Source: Cladopsammia gracilis
Taxonomy: Eukaryota > Cnidaria > Anthozoa > Scleractinia > Dendrophylliidae
Assembly: GCA_022457155.1 (NCBI GenBank)
Contig: JAJGOT010001033.1
Location: 32,868-96,867, forward strand
Direction: 5' to 3'
Length of the DNA stretch: 64,000 bases
This document shows positions 1 to 9,846 of the stretch, one piece after another; the stretch's first letter is position 1; each line of letters begins with the position of its first letter. The position numbers and the translations under genes are program-made. Under the pieces are notes generated by a model. The model saw nothing but the letters and a program-made list of their open reading frames with translations, had not been told where the DNA came from and did no database searches.

Positions 1-50
1 GGCAATACCCCTCCCAGTGTGGTGGGTGATCCTACCGCACCCAAGTGGTG

Positions 51-276
51 TAGTATAGGGTGTTGTTTCTTCCGGCGCCACCTCAAATAAGTATTTAAGC
101 ACCCCCCACGGAGCCTTCCTAGAATACTTGCCCTCCCCCTCCCGAAGCTCACGAGGTGGCCCGCCGAGTGACTTTGGGGAGAGGGAGGGCAAGACGGCAA
201 GTATTCTAGGAAGGCTCCGTGGGGGGTGCGTAAATACTTATTTGGAGTGGTGCCGGACAAACAACACCCTATACTA
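51..276. mobile_element. hairpin MITE with ~90 bp terminal inverted repeats
   Basis: The two halves are near-perfect reverse complements: the left end reads TAGTATAGGGTGTTGTTT and the right end is its complement ending CCCTATACTA. The stem continues through a G/C-rich block (CACCCCCCACGGAGCC) to about 150 and resumes near 178, leaving a small loop. There is no coding capacity. Size and structure fit a non-autonomous DNA transposon; the terminal TA on both sides may be its target duplication. Superfamily not assigned. Confidence 0.8.
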
Positions 277-869
277 CTGATTGAATGAATTTAACACATC
301 ACATCTTTTGGTTAAAAAGAATTTACACATGTAGCACATGTAGTCTTTGTTTTGATCATTGTCGCTCCGAGAAACAATAGAGAGATTAAGCTTCGCGTAT
401 ATTTCTCCGGCGAACAGCAGGGATACAACTTTTCCCGCCTGCCGTTTGCCGCCGTTTCTACGTGAAAGTGAGTAGTTTCGCGTTTGTCATGAACATGTGA
501 ATTATTTTCGAATTTTTATCATTAGTTTCATCATTTTACCGTTGTGTAATAAACGGGTGGGTGTTTAAATATATTATTCTTTTGTAGAATCGATGGCCAT
601 TGCGACACAAAATAAAAGATAAGAATATTTACATTTTGCCACTCCAGTTTTTTTCTTTTTTATTAATATATAAGGACTATTTTTGACTAAATGATAAACT
701 TCATATTTTTTTTTTTACATAACCCTGGCTAACGCCCATCCTTTTAATGGAAGACCAACTTCACTTAAAGATTATTTCTTATTGAAATAAAGCTTTAGCC
801 GGACAGGCGTAATTTTTCATAAATTTGTCTTTTAAGCCGTGTTGTACCAGGCAGTTTTGACATGTCCTG
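277..869. other. AT-rich spacer, nothing recognised
   Basis: No open frame of note, no RNA gene and no clear repeat structure was seen here. It is ordinary AT-rich noncoding DNA between the hairpin MITE and the dispersed repeat. Confidence 0.5.
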
Positions 870-1960
870 TCAACTCATGGAATCCATTTGAAACAAGAGG
901 CTACTTTTAAAGCCTACACTCATGCGCTTGCGTAAGCACGTTTTATGGTTTGTTTTGAACGGGTCACGCACCCCTCCCCCACTCAACGAATTTTGCGTGA
1001 CACACTAAAGAACACGCTAAAACACGTTTTCTGTACTCGCTTTGAATATTTAATTTATTGATTCCCGATCAAATACACACTCGTCTTTTATTTCCCAAAC
1101 CGTGACCCGTTACATTTGAAAAGACTACTTTTAAAAGCAATGAAATCAGCAAACGACCGGGCTATTTTTTTGTTTTTCATTTTTAGCGAATCTCAATAAC
1201 AGAATTATGCGACCGTGCACAAAAAAACTTTTGCTCGGTCTAGAATTACTAGTATGACTAATTTTCGAATAAAATACACCAGTTGTATCGAAAATTGCCC
1301 TAGAAACTGATTTGGAAATGAAAATTGCAAAACATACACAGACATCTTTGCGTAGGCGACGCGTGTGAAGTTAGATATTTTGTTTACATATAAATATCAG
1401 ATGTCATCACGATTGAATTTTAGCATGTTTTATTTCATGTTTTATTATGTTATATTTCTCCAAAACTAACCAGAACACAGAGAAAAAGTGAATCACAAAT
1501 TGATATCGACATAAACATCAACAATAAATTTCTTTTACGGTAAAGTTCCTCGTCTGTATGAAATCTGCCTATTCGGTTTTGATCGCCCCGCACTGATAAA
1601 AGCGTATGAATTTCCTCGAAGCAAGATTTAGTTGCTGAAAGCTCTCCTTTTTCTCCACCATAGTGGCTTTAGGTATTCTTTAAAGCTTTCTACTTCCATT
1701 TTGAATATTTTAAATGTGAGTTATTAATCCGATGACACGAAAGTACGGTTTTAAAAACCAAGCTCATGCCGAGCGCGGCAGCCATTTTTGTAGAATATGC
1801 TGGTGACCCGAGGACCCGATCACTTTGCATACAAAATCGTGACACAAAAAATTAAAATAATAATAAAAATAACAAGAAAAACGAAGCCCATTTTTTGACC
1901 TCATGGCGCTTCGCGCATGAGGTAATAAAACCGGTAATCTTCTAAAACAAGCTGCTGGTG
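870..1960 (+). repeat. dispersed repeat, copy related to 45.1-45.7 kb, with a nested inverted second repeat
   Basis: The start (AACAAGAGGCT, then ACTCATGCGC about 880-930) and the end (CAAAATCGTGACACAAAAAA, then CTTCGCGCATGAG about 1825-1925) recur in the same order and orientation at 45190-45670, where they lie closer together. The extra DNA here, about 1190-1690, is a reverse-complement copy of part of the repeat seen at 7514-8450 and 43344-44440. This copy therefore looks like one element interrupted by a second family. No coding potential is evident. Confidence 0.6.
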
Positions 1961-2536
1961 GTTTCATCTCTTAATAAAGCGCGAACAAAAACTAAGCACG
2001 CATTAAAAAAAAATACTTCACTGCACTTTGATACTTGAAATAGTTTTGCTCAATATGCCGGCATATCGTTTTGAAAAACAAAACCGCTCATACGGTCAAC
2101 TTTCTAAACGAAATAACTAAACTAATTAATGCACAATCGAGAATACTTTGTAAAGTAAAGTGATAATGCCTTTTCAGTAACCGGACACTACGAAAACAAA
2201 AAAAGTGGAATTTATACTTAATGCCCTTTAATGCAGTGCACATTTAAATTCATTGGTCAGCAAAGTTAACAAAACTGTTTTTATCGCATTATCGTATTAC
2301 CCTAGGCGTAAATTGAGATGTACATGTATATTAGTTAAAACAGGCACACATTTCAGCTGTTCTGACATAAGGAAAACGCACCAAACAACGGAGCATAAAC
2401 AGCGGGCGATGGAACAAGGACAAAAGGCGGCAATTAAAACTAAGGCCTTTTTGTATATCAAACCACCTTCTTTGTCACCATCAGCCTGAGCCAACTCAGA
2501 TATTGTTTATGACGTCGCGATTAAGTCTATAAAAGC
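1961..2536. other. upstream region of a spliced gene
   Basis: No genes are visible. The last 30 bases hold a CRE-like TGACGTCG near 2509 and a TATA-like TATAAAAG at 2528-2535, directly before the ATG of the signal-peptide exon. The TATA-like box is only a few bases from the ATG, so it would start transcription inside the coding exon; it is probably not the working promoter of that ATG, or an ATG further in is used. Confidence 0.4.
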
Positions 2537-2612
2537 ATGAACATTATTCACTTTAAGCTAAATCGGTTGGTTGGCTGTAATTTCCTGTTGCTATTTGCGA
2601 TCTTTATGACCG
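2537..2612 (+). CDS. first coding exon with signal peptide (partial gene)
   Basis: An ATG opens a 25-codon frame with a basic start and a hydrophobic core (CNFLLLFAIFM near residues 14-24), a good signal peptide or signal anchor. It runs into a strong splice donor (CG|GTGAGTAA) at 2613, leaving phase 1. The next convincing acceptor, a polypyrimidine tract ending TTTCCAG at 5359, opens a frame that joins in phase. The product would be a secreted or membrane protein of unknown family. The exon is too short for the usual ORF criteria; the call rests on signal-peptide character plus matching splice sites. Later exons were not found and might lie beyond the 17 kb inserted element. Confidence 0.5.
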
Positions 2613-3790
2613 GTGAGTAACCACATAAAGCTAACTGTATTTCTCTTTTATGTCGATAACCAGGTAAATTGAAAGTTTATTGATAGTTAGTATAAATCTA
2701 CCATCGTTCTATCACGAATGCTGCTCTCTATCCTGTGGTAGAACTGACGTGAATATATATAATAGAGTGAATAGCCTAATGCTGGCCGCTTCTTCGCGTT
2801 TTCGAAATGTCTGTGAAGCGTCTTTGTTGTTAAGTTTGGAACGTCTCCTAATTAAGTAATGTCTACAAAAACAATTGGATTATTCGCTCTTGATTTCTAT
2901 CGCGTGATTGAGGCTCATAATCTAATTGTTAAAAAGTTTGTTCGGTAAAATACAGCTAAAGGTTATGTAGGGATAAAATATTATCTATATGCATTAATGT
3001 ATTATCTAAGATATACACTGGCATTGTGTTGCGATGAAATGAGAATTTGGGTGTGGTAAACGTAAAGGGTTGTGGCGAAACCTTTTTGCTGATATTGAAT
3101 TCAAAACAACGAAAAATCGGCAATTGGAAGTGTTTGCTCCAAAGTGTGAAGATGGATTTTCCTCTCAAAGTAGAATTCGTCGTTGGCAAGCCATTGCAAA
3201 TTGAAAATGAAAACAATCATAATGTGGTTCCAGAGCGTTTTACCGAAAACACCTACACTAACTACATGAGTTACAAAATAAAGTGTAATTTTCTTGTCTT
3301 GCAATTTTGCTTAGGAGATTAACCACAAAGGATGCCGAAATATACGTGCTTATTTTATGTAGTTGTCATTTTTGTGATAGAGGCCGTTGGCATAACAACA
3401 GAGCATCTTAAGAATTGCAAATATTGTGCAATACTTGACTTTAATTCTTTAATATTTTGAGTCTCCTTCGGTGAATTTGTTTTAAAAAATATATGGTCGT
3501 TCAGATGGTTTTGCCAATGCCATGCAGTTTTGAATATTTAACTAAATTGCTCCGACAGAATTGTTCCTGAAAAGAGTATGTGAAAGATAGTTTTAGTATC
3601 TCAAAATTTGGGAAGTTTTAGAAATACTCACCGAAAGAACGCGAAAAAAATCAGCGTTTCTTTAATTTTTTTGCTTTGCTGAAGTCAAATTATCGCAAGA
3701 AATCTTCATTTTCATGTGAGCGCGCGCAAAATTATTACAGTAAAGCTCACGACATCATAATCATCCCACGAGAACAGAATACGTACTTAA

Positions 3791-4594
3791 GCCATTGACA
3801 CCTGGGAATTTTTACGTTTTTGAGCGATTTCCTGCATAAACACGCGCCATAGGCTTTCGTGACTTCATATTTGAAATTACCATTGAAAGTACTGCTATTC
3901 TAAAACACTGAAGGCTCGAGTTTTCTGGAAACGTTATTTTGACGCTGTGATTTTGCTTTGTTGAATTGCAATAAAGGCTTAAATGTGGTGTTTCCGCGAT
4001 TTTTGGTAAGTTCACAACTATTTTTCATGTTTAGTAGCTGCCTGATGAGCATCATTAAGCTTGAAGGTAGTTCAGAGTCCACTTTCTCAATGAAGCGAGT
4101 TAGGTGTTGTACTTCGTTTACGAATTTGGCTTGTTGCTCGTTGAACTGGAAAAATGGCCGCCAGGAAACGAAGTAGCCTTGGGACTCGACTCTGGATGAA
4201 TTGCTCGACCTACCACGGCATATTTTGGAAGTTGCGACCACTGAAGAACAGCCAACAAGCGCAATATTTCGGCGGTGGGTAGGAGCGGCTGTGGATTTTG
4301 AGTTTGCCACGATGATTTGAATTAAAAAAAAAAACTAAAGGCAAAAACGTGATTTTTATTGTTTTTCTATGACGTTAAAAACGGTCATTTTTGTTATTTT
4401 CCAAATTCAAACGCTGATATTCTGCAAAAATCGCTGACTTTTTTGTGTTTATTGGGTATCTCAATTTGAGGGACTTTCTAGTCAATGCTCACAACTGTTA
4501 GTTAAGGCAATGTTCGCACGATTGAGAAAGTTGCAATTTTTTAAAGGAGTGAAGTCTTGTACGGGCAGTTACGGGCGGTTCAGGTGTCAATGGG
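3791..4594 (-). mobile_element. non-autonomous piggyBac-like element, copy 1
   Basis: It is flanked by TTAA on both sides (3787-3790 and 4595-4598), the diagnostic piggyBac target duplication. The ends match as inverted repeats: left GCCATTGACACCTG, right CAGGTGTCAATGGG (13 of 14 positions). Inside, the minus strand carries a 130-residue open stretch (about 3900-4310) with the segment RFIEKVDSELPSSLMMLIRQ, which recurs in the second copy at 41132-42066 in the opposite orientation. No catalytic DDD transposase domain is visible, so it would need an enzyme supplied elsewhere. Subterminal TTTTTACGTTTTTGAG is shared between copies. Confidence 0.8.
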
Positions 4595-4938
4595 TTAATA
4601 AATCTAACAAATATTGTAAATAACGGTATTTCCTGCACTTTCGTCCACTTACTAATGAAATCTTTCTAACCACGACTTAATTAACTAAATCGATACAGAA
4701 ATCCATATTTACTAAGGTTAGCAAAACCGATTGCTGCAAACACAACAGTTTATGGAAGTTCAGGTGTCAATGGGTTAATAAATCTAACAAATATTGTAAA
4801 TAACGGTATTTCCTGCACTTTCATCCACTTACTAATGAAATCTTTCTAACCACGACTTAATTAACTAAATCAATACAGAAATCCATATTTACTAAGGTCA
4901 GCAAAACCGATCGCTGCAAACACAACAGTTTATGAAAG
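4579..4938. repeat. 180-bp tandem duplication overlapping a transposon end
   Basis: The unit 4579-4758 is repeated at 4759-4938 with only a few substitutions and no offset change. The first 16 or so bases of the unit are the right end of the piggyBac-like element, so that terminal repeat and its TTAA site exist twice. The duplication therefore happened after the transposon landed. Confidence 0.85.
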
Positions 4939-5359
4939 TTCGCACCTAAGTTAAAAGTTTTAAGCAAGGTGCAAGGAGCGTTGAAGGTGTAAGAAGCGTT
5001 GAAATAAATATATGCAAAATTAAGTTTTATAATCGGGTGGAAACTTGGGACAGGAAAATATTATGTGTTACCAAGTTTGTTTGGTTTGTCAATGTTCAAA
5101 TACGTTTAAGCCAATTCACAAAAAATTAACTGTAACAACAAGTGTTATTCGGTTTTCCTTTCTATTAAATTGACATAAGTGTAATACCGTGCGAGCAAAG
5201 ATGTCCTCTGATCATTTGAGGTGAAGTGTTTCGAATCCTGCTCAATCAAGTTAATCTTGCGGGAAAAGCAAAAAAGGGTGCTATATTTGGTGGCAGAAAC
5301 TTTTAGGGATATGACTTAAACATTTATTTAATCAACTGCTTACTTGTTTTTCTTTCCAG

Positions 5360-5407
5360 CGGCACCGTTTTCAACGGCAACCACAGCACCACCTTCAGCC
5401 ATACCAG
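5360..5407 (+). CDS. second coding exon, Thr/Ala/Pro-rich (partial gene)
   Basis: A 48-base symmetric phase 1-1 exon lies between a strong acceptor (TTTTTCTTTCCAG) and a strong donor (CCAG|GTAAGA). Joined to the signal-peptide exon it reads on as AAPFSTATTAPPSAIP, a low-complexity Thr/Ala/Pro sequence typical of O-glycosylated stalks directly after a signal peptide. Symmetric phase-1 exons are typical of extracellular modular proteins. No domain can be named, and the following exon was not found in the window with confidence. Confidence 0.5.
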
Positions 5408-6482
5408 GTAAGACTAATATTTATTGTCACCAAGTAATTGTGTGAGTGTCTGGTAGATTTTTCTCACAAAAGTAAAGTTACATGCAGTCAATCAACAACG
5501 TGAATGGGCGGTGGATGTTTAGACAATAAGCTTCTACTTGACCTGTCCCGACCTATCTTGGAACATGCGGGTCCGCATTGGTACACAGAACTCAATATTA
5601 TTAATGCATGGGAATGGTTGAATAGTATCGAAAGTTGCGCTAAATGTGGGTCCTTTCGATACCCCTCGAGAGTTCAGATGTAGCCACTTGCACTGGAAAA
5701 TTTGGACCATTTACAGACTTGATAAAATGTCTATAAATCTTGAATTTACAGACTTGGTACTTTCACCCGTTAAAAACAAAATCTCTGTAAATTATTTTGA
5801 CAAACATTTTATATAGTTTTGTTGTCTTGTTCTTTATAAAATGTTTGTAAAATGTTTATAAATTCTAGGAGCTGTATTGAGAGGAAAGACTGACAATTTA
5901 CAGAGTTTATAAAATCTGTCAACAATGTTTGTAAATCTACCATTTACAAAGATTTTATAATACCTGGCTTCTGATATAAAATGTCTGTAAATGGCACTGC
6001 GTAATTTTAATTTTAATTCAGTTACCAAATCTCTGTAAATTTATGTGGTCCCCAAGCGCAACATCTAATGACAAACAGAGAATTATAAAATCTCTTTAAT
6101 TTGACACAATCAAAAATAATCTACATCCAGTGTTCACTCACATAATCTAAGAAATTCAAAATACAACCTTTTGGTTCCTAGACCGAGTACTGAAGCAGGC
6201 AAACGATGTTTTCAATATCGCGGTTCTGTTCTCTGAAACAAATTGCCTTTGAGTGCTAAGATGTAGCCCACTCTTAGCTCTTTTAAATCATGCATTTACT
6301 TTCTATCTGATTTAATGACAGATAAAGGATATTTTTGTAGTTTTTAGTATAATCCCGTATAGATCATGAATTTAGTTAGATAATTCAATTTAGTTAAGTA
6401 ATTAATCTATTGTTGTTTAAGGCTCGACAGAAGAGCATGTATTATGAATTGACACCGCGTACGATAAATAAAGTTTACCTAC
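5408..6482. repeat. diverged repeat region with ATAAAATCTCTGTAAATT relics
   Basis: From about 5700 to 6060 there are many degenerate copies, on both strands, of the core word seen in the regular array that follows (for example AAATCTCTGTAAATT near 5780 and 6030, and complementary TTTACAGA forms near 5710 and 5900). They look like an old or terminal part of the same repeat family. No gene was seen. Confidence 0.5.
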
Positions 6483-6975
6483 CTAACGGAGCATTATAAA
6501 ATATCTGTAAATTGACGCAACCGGGGATAATAAAATCTCTGTAAATTGACACAAACGGGGCATTATAAAATCTCTGTAAATTGACACAAACGGGGCATTA
6601 CAAAATCTCTGTAAATTGACGCAAACGGGGCATTATAAAATCTCTGTAAATTGACACAAACGGGGCATTATAAAATCTCTGTAAATTGACGCAAACGGGG
6701 CATTATAAAATCTCTGTAAATTGACACAAACGGGGCATTATAAAATCTCTGTAAATTGACGCAAACGGGGCATTATAAAATCTCTGTAAATTGACACAAA
6801 CGGGGCATTATAAAATCTCTGTAAATTGACACAAACGGGGCATTATAAAATCTCTGTAAATTGACACAAACGGGGCATAATAAAATCTCTGTAAATTGAC
6901 ACAAACGGGGCACTATAAAATCTCCGTAAATTGACGCAAACGCGGCGTTATAAAATTTCTGTCATTTCACGCAAA
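6483..6975. repeat. 35-bp minisatellite, about 14 units
   Basis: The unit is built on GGGGCATTATAAAATCTC followed by TGTAAATTGACRCAAAC, 35 bp in all, repeated about 14 times in register. The units vary mainly at one position (GACACAAAC versus GACGCAAAC), and in the middle of the array the two forms alternate strictly, giving a 70-bp higher-order unit. Units at both edges are degenerate, as expected of an array homogenised from the centre. Confidence 0.92.
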
Positions 6976-7513
6976 CTATTTTTTAGTGAAGAAGGCATTT
7001 TACTCGATATTTTGAGTTAGTTTACTTAAAATTTGACTTAAATATTTAATCCAACACAGTGAGTTGAAATAACACCTTATTTTTGCTCTTATTTTTGAGA
7101 AAATCAAGTGGAAGTCACTTTTACTCAAACATACGATTAAATACTTACTCACCGCAAGAAGTAATTGTTTCTCACTCAAATTCAGGCATGAGTTAATTCT
7201 TAAAGTGAGTTGAAACAACTCTTTCTTTTGAGTGAACTTAGTGTAACAGTCCGACATCTACTCAAATGTGAGCAAAAGCACACTCATAAGAGATTGCCGC
7301 TTCGCGCCGGCGAGAGCGGGGAAAAAAACGTATCATTGAAAGAAAAAAGCTATATTTTAAAATACAAGACACAGTTTAGTTCAACGGCGGTATTACTGTT
7401 GTATAGGATATATGTCTCATGTACCATTTGGATCACAAATCTTTACTTCACATGCCAATGAAAAAAGTTAAAACCAGTGAGGAGCACTGTACAGCTGACA
7501 CACTGAGCATTTT
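6976..7513. other. spacer with scattered TTGAGT words, no gene
   Basis: AT-rich DNA with many short ACTCAAA/TTGAGT motifs between 7000 and 7270. Open frames here are short, lack family features and are matched by frames on the other strand. Nothing else was recognised. Confidence 0.4.
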
Positions 7514-8450
7514 AATAGCGGAGCACTCGTCAGGCCGAAGGCCCGGCTGCGCAGCCCCATCATAGAACCAGAGAACCGAAGAACCCATGCCCGTCATTTT
7601 TCATGGTCATGGCTAGCGGATTGTTTCGCGGGCGCGTTGTGCGCCCACCGTCGCGCAGGGCTAACTCGCGGGCGCGTTTATCATTCGGGATCTTTGCAAT
7701 TTCACGTCACCTGGGAAAACACTGCTGTGCTTAGCGGAGAAAACCGTTTTAACGAAAGTCGTTATTCTCTTGCATTTTTTCGCGGTTTGCTACTCAAGAC
7801 GGATACTAATTAAAGGATACTCAGAAGCCGCTATAGTGGAAATAGAAGAGCTTTCAGAGATAAAATCTTGCTTCGAGGATGGGAGCAATGCGGGAAGATG
7901 TTTGTCACTTCGGGTTTCAGAACTGAAGAAGCGGAGATTTAACAATTTCCAAGCAGTGGAGGGACTTCAAAGTAAAACAAAATACATTTTTCAATGAGAA
8001 TTTATGTTGATATCAATCTGTGATTGACTTTTTCTTTGTGTTCTCGCTAGTTTTTGAGAATTGCTTATAACACGCGCTCAATTAACTTCAGTTGTTTTGA
8101 TTTCTTTCATAGGAGAAATCTCGGCTTCGATGAGCTCTTAATGGTTCGCGTTTTGCTTTTAAGCATAAACTTTTCGAGATTTGTGTATTTTTTGCAATTT
8201 TGATTTCCAAATCAGTTACTCGGACAATTTTTTTTTATAAGCAGCAGGTGTATTTTATTTGGAAATTAGTCGTACTAGTTATTCTAAAGGGAGAAAAAGT
8301 TGTTTTTGTGAACTTTTGTACGGTCTAAATGTACTGTGCAAACGGTCGCGTAAGTCTGTTTTTGAGAATTACTAAAATTACATGTAAAAGATAGTCCGGT
8401 CGTCAATTTTATTCTGTGCTTCCGACCTTTCACCTCATTTAAGGACGTTC
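7514..8450 (+). repeat. dispersed repeat family B, copy 1
   Basis: This stretch aligns along its length with 43344-44440 in the same orientation: shared landmarks are the GC-rich hairpin block GCCGAAGGCCC, TGCCCGTCATTTTTCAT, GCTAGCGGA, GGATACTCAGAAGCCGC, ATAAAATCTTGCTTCGAG, and the end TTCCGACYTTTCACCT. A third, partial and inverted copy lies at about 1190-1690. The copies carry different indels and keep no common open frame, so this is a transposable repeat rather than a gene. Confidence 0.75.
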
Positions 8451-9418
8451 GCGCCAAATGTTTATGCGCATCCTTACTGCGCACGCAATTCATGTCGAAA
8501 CGTCATGCACGAGCGCGCGCGCAAAGGAAGAAATCTATTCACATGAAGGGATGGCAGCCATTGCGTTAACTTTGCTTTGATTTAACTCGCTTGGATGGTC
8601 GGTGACCCCTATTTTTTTCTTCATATATCACTTTCTTTACCGATTATCTACAGTTTGTGAAAAAAGGAAAAAAGCTGTCTTGTAGAAGTGTGATTTTTTT
8701 AAATTTTTTTATCCACGCGACGTCGAATTGCACTCATATCTCAGCTATATGTTGTTTCCGAATGCCCTCTTTAAAGGGTTAACTCATTTAAAGGTTGAAA
8801 ACAGTTCGAATTATTTACGAATCACGCCCACTTAGATAACATTTGAATATAACAGTTTCTCCCCAGCGATTCATCTTTGATATGGTTTAACTCAAGCCAT
8901 GGACACCATGTCATGTTACGAGGACTAACTTTTCAAAAACAAGGTATATTTCTACACACTATATCTCTTAAGGTTACAGTGTACCTTCAGATCGAAAATT
9001 TATCGAAAATTTTTTTTTGGCGTTAAAATAAAGTTTACAGAATGAACTTTCATCCAAAAAAAAAAGTATCGAAAAATAGTGAAAATTGACGGAGAAATGA
9101 CGGTATAACTTTTGTGGGCGGAGTTTGTTTATTAAGCGATATGTTTTTTCAAGCGCCGTTTTCTCAAAGTTAATTTTTAGCCTGTTGGGGACACTTTAAA
9201 GAGCTACAACTCGAAGGGAATTTGTTCGATTTTCCTTAAATTTGGATAGAAGCTAGGCTAACATATAATCAACAAAAACGTGTCGGCGAATTTCTTAATT
9301 CCGAAAACTTTTTCGTCGGGAGGCATTTCCGTGCGATCATTCCAATTTTTTTTCTCCCCTTTTCGAAAATATTCTGTAACTTTTCACTGCAATTGAATAT
9401 GGAAAATCGCCAGTAGTA
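8451..9418. other. left flank of the 17 kb inverted-repeat element
   Basis: AT-rich noncoding DNA without recognised genes or RNA. It ends in GCCAGTAG directly before the terminal TA of the element. Confidence 0.4.
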
Positions 9419-9486
9419 TATCCCAGATGACTGGGCGAATTTATTCATATATGCAGCAGCCCTGAGTTAATGAGGTTGGCTCGGTC

Positions 9487-9846
9487 AAACCGGTTTTCGG
9501 TCAGGAGATAATGAGATGCATGCCGTATAGGTACAGGAGGGGTTTATTGAGATGCAGGCCGTATAGGTGGAGTCATTAAGGATGCATGAATTGGGAGAGA
9601 TGTATTCTGAGATTTTATTGAATATTTATAAAGTGTTTTAGAGAGAAGTGTATGGTGCGATGTACTGTTACGTGTCCACCCAACCATCCGGGTGGTGGTT
9701 TCAATTTAAAGGCAAAAGAACAAAGGACGGGTGATGAACCAATGAAAATACACTGATGTCATGGTCAAACAGGTTCATACCAGTTGGTCAAGAGGTATAT
9801 TATTCAAAATGGCCACTCTCTAGAAAAACGAGTCAAACCGGTTTTG
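9487..9846. promoter_or_regulatory. subterminal GGTCAAACCGGTTT motif cluster (left end)
   Basis: Three copies of one motif lie within 430 bp of the left end: GGTCAAACCGGTTTTCGG near 9483, GGTCAAACAGGTTCATACC near 9763 and GTCAAACCGGTTTTG near 9832. The core AAACCGGTTT is a perfect palindrome. The same motif occurs upstream of the core genes near 18151, 18232 and 19299. The placement suggests binding sites for an element-encoded or host protein used both at the ends and at promoters; that function is inferred. Confidence 0.55.

Larger units (their letters stand above)
2613..5359 (+). other. putative phase-1 intron carrying a piggyBac-like element and a tandem duplication
   Basis: Donor GTGAGT at 2613 and acceptor TTTTTCTTTCCAG ending at 5359 bracket 2.7 kb of AT-rich DNA. 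The recognisable contents are the TTAA-flanked element at 3791-4594 and the 180-bp duplication at 4579-4938. The open frame around 3047-3322 has no ATG at its start, shows no family features and has comparable open frames on the opposite strand, so it is not called as a gene. Confidence 0.45.

Noticed and set aside
2528..2535. TATA box as the promoter of the signal-peptide exon
   Set aside because: It ends one base before the ATG codon context, so a start 30 bp downstream would lie inside the coding exon.
3047..3322. 91-residue plus-strand frame in the first intron
   Set aside because: No ATG at its start, comparable frames on the opposite strand, no splice signals or family features.
6483..6975. 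CRISPR array
   Set aside because: The 35-bp units are continuous without unique spacers and the genome is eukaryotic; it is a minisatellite.
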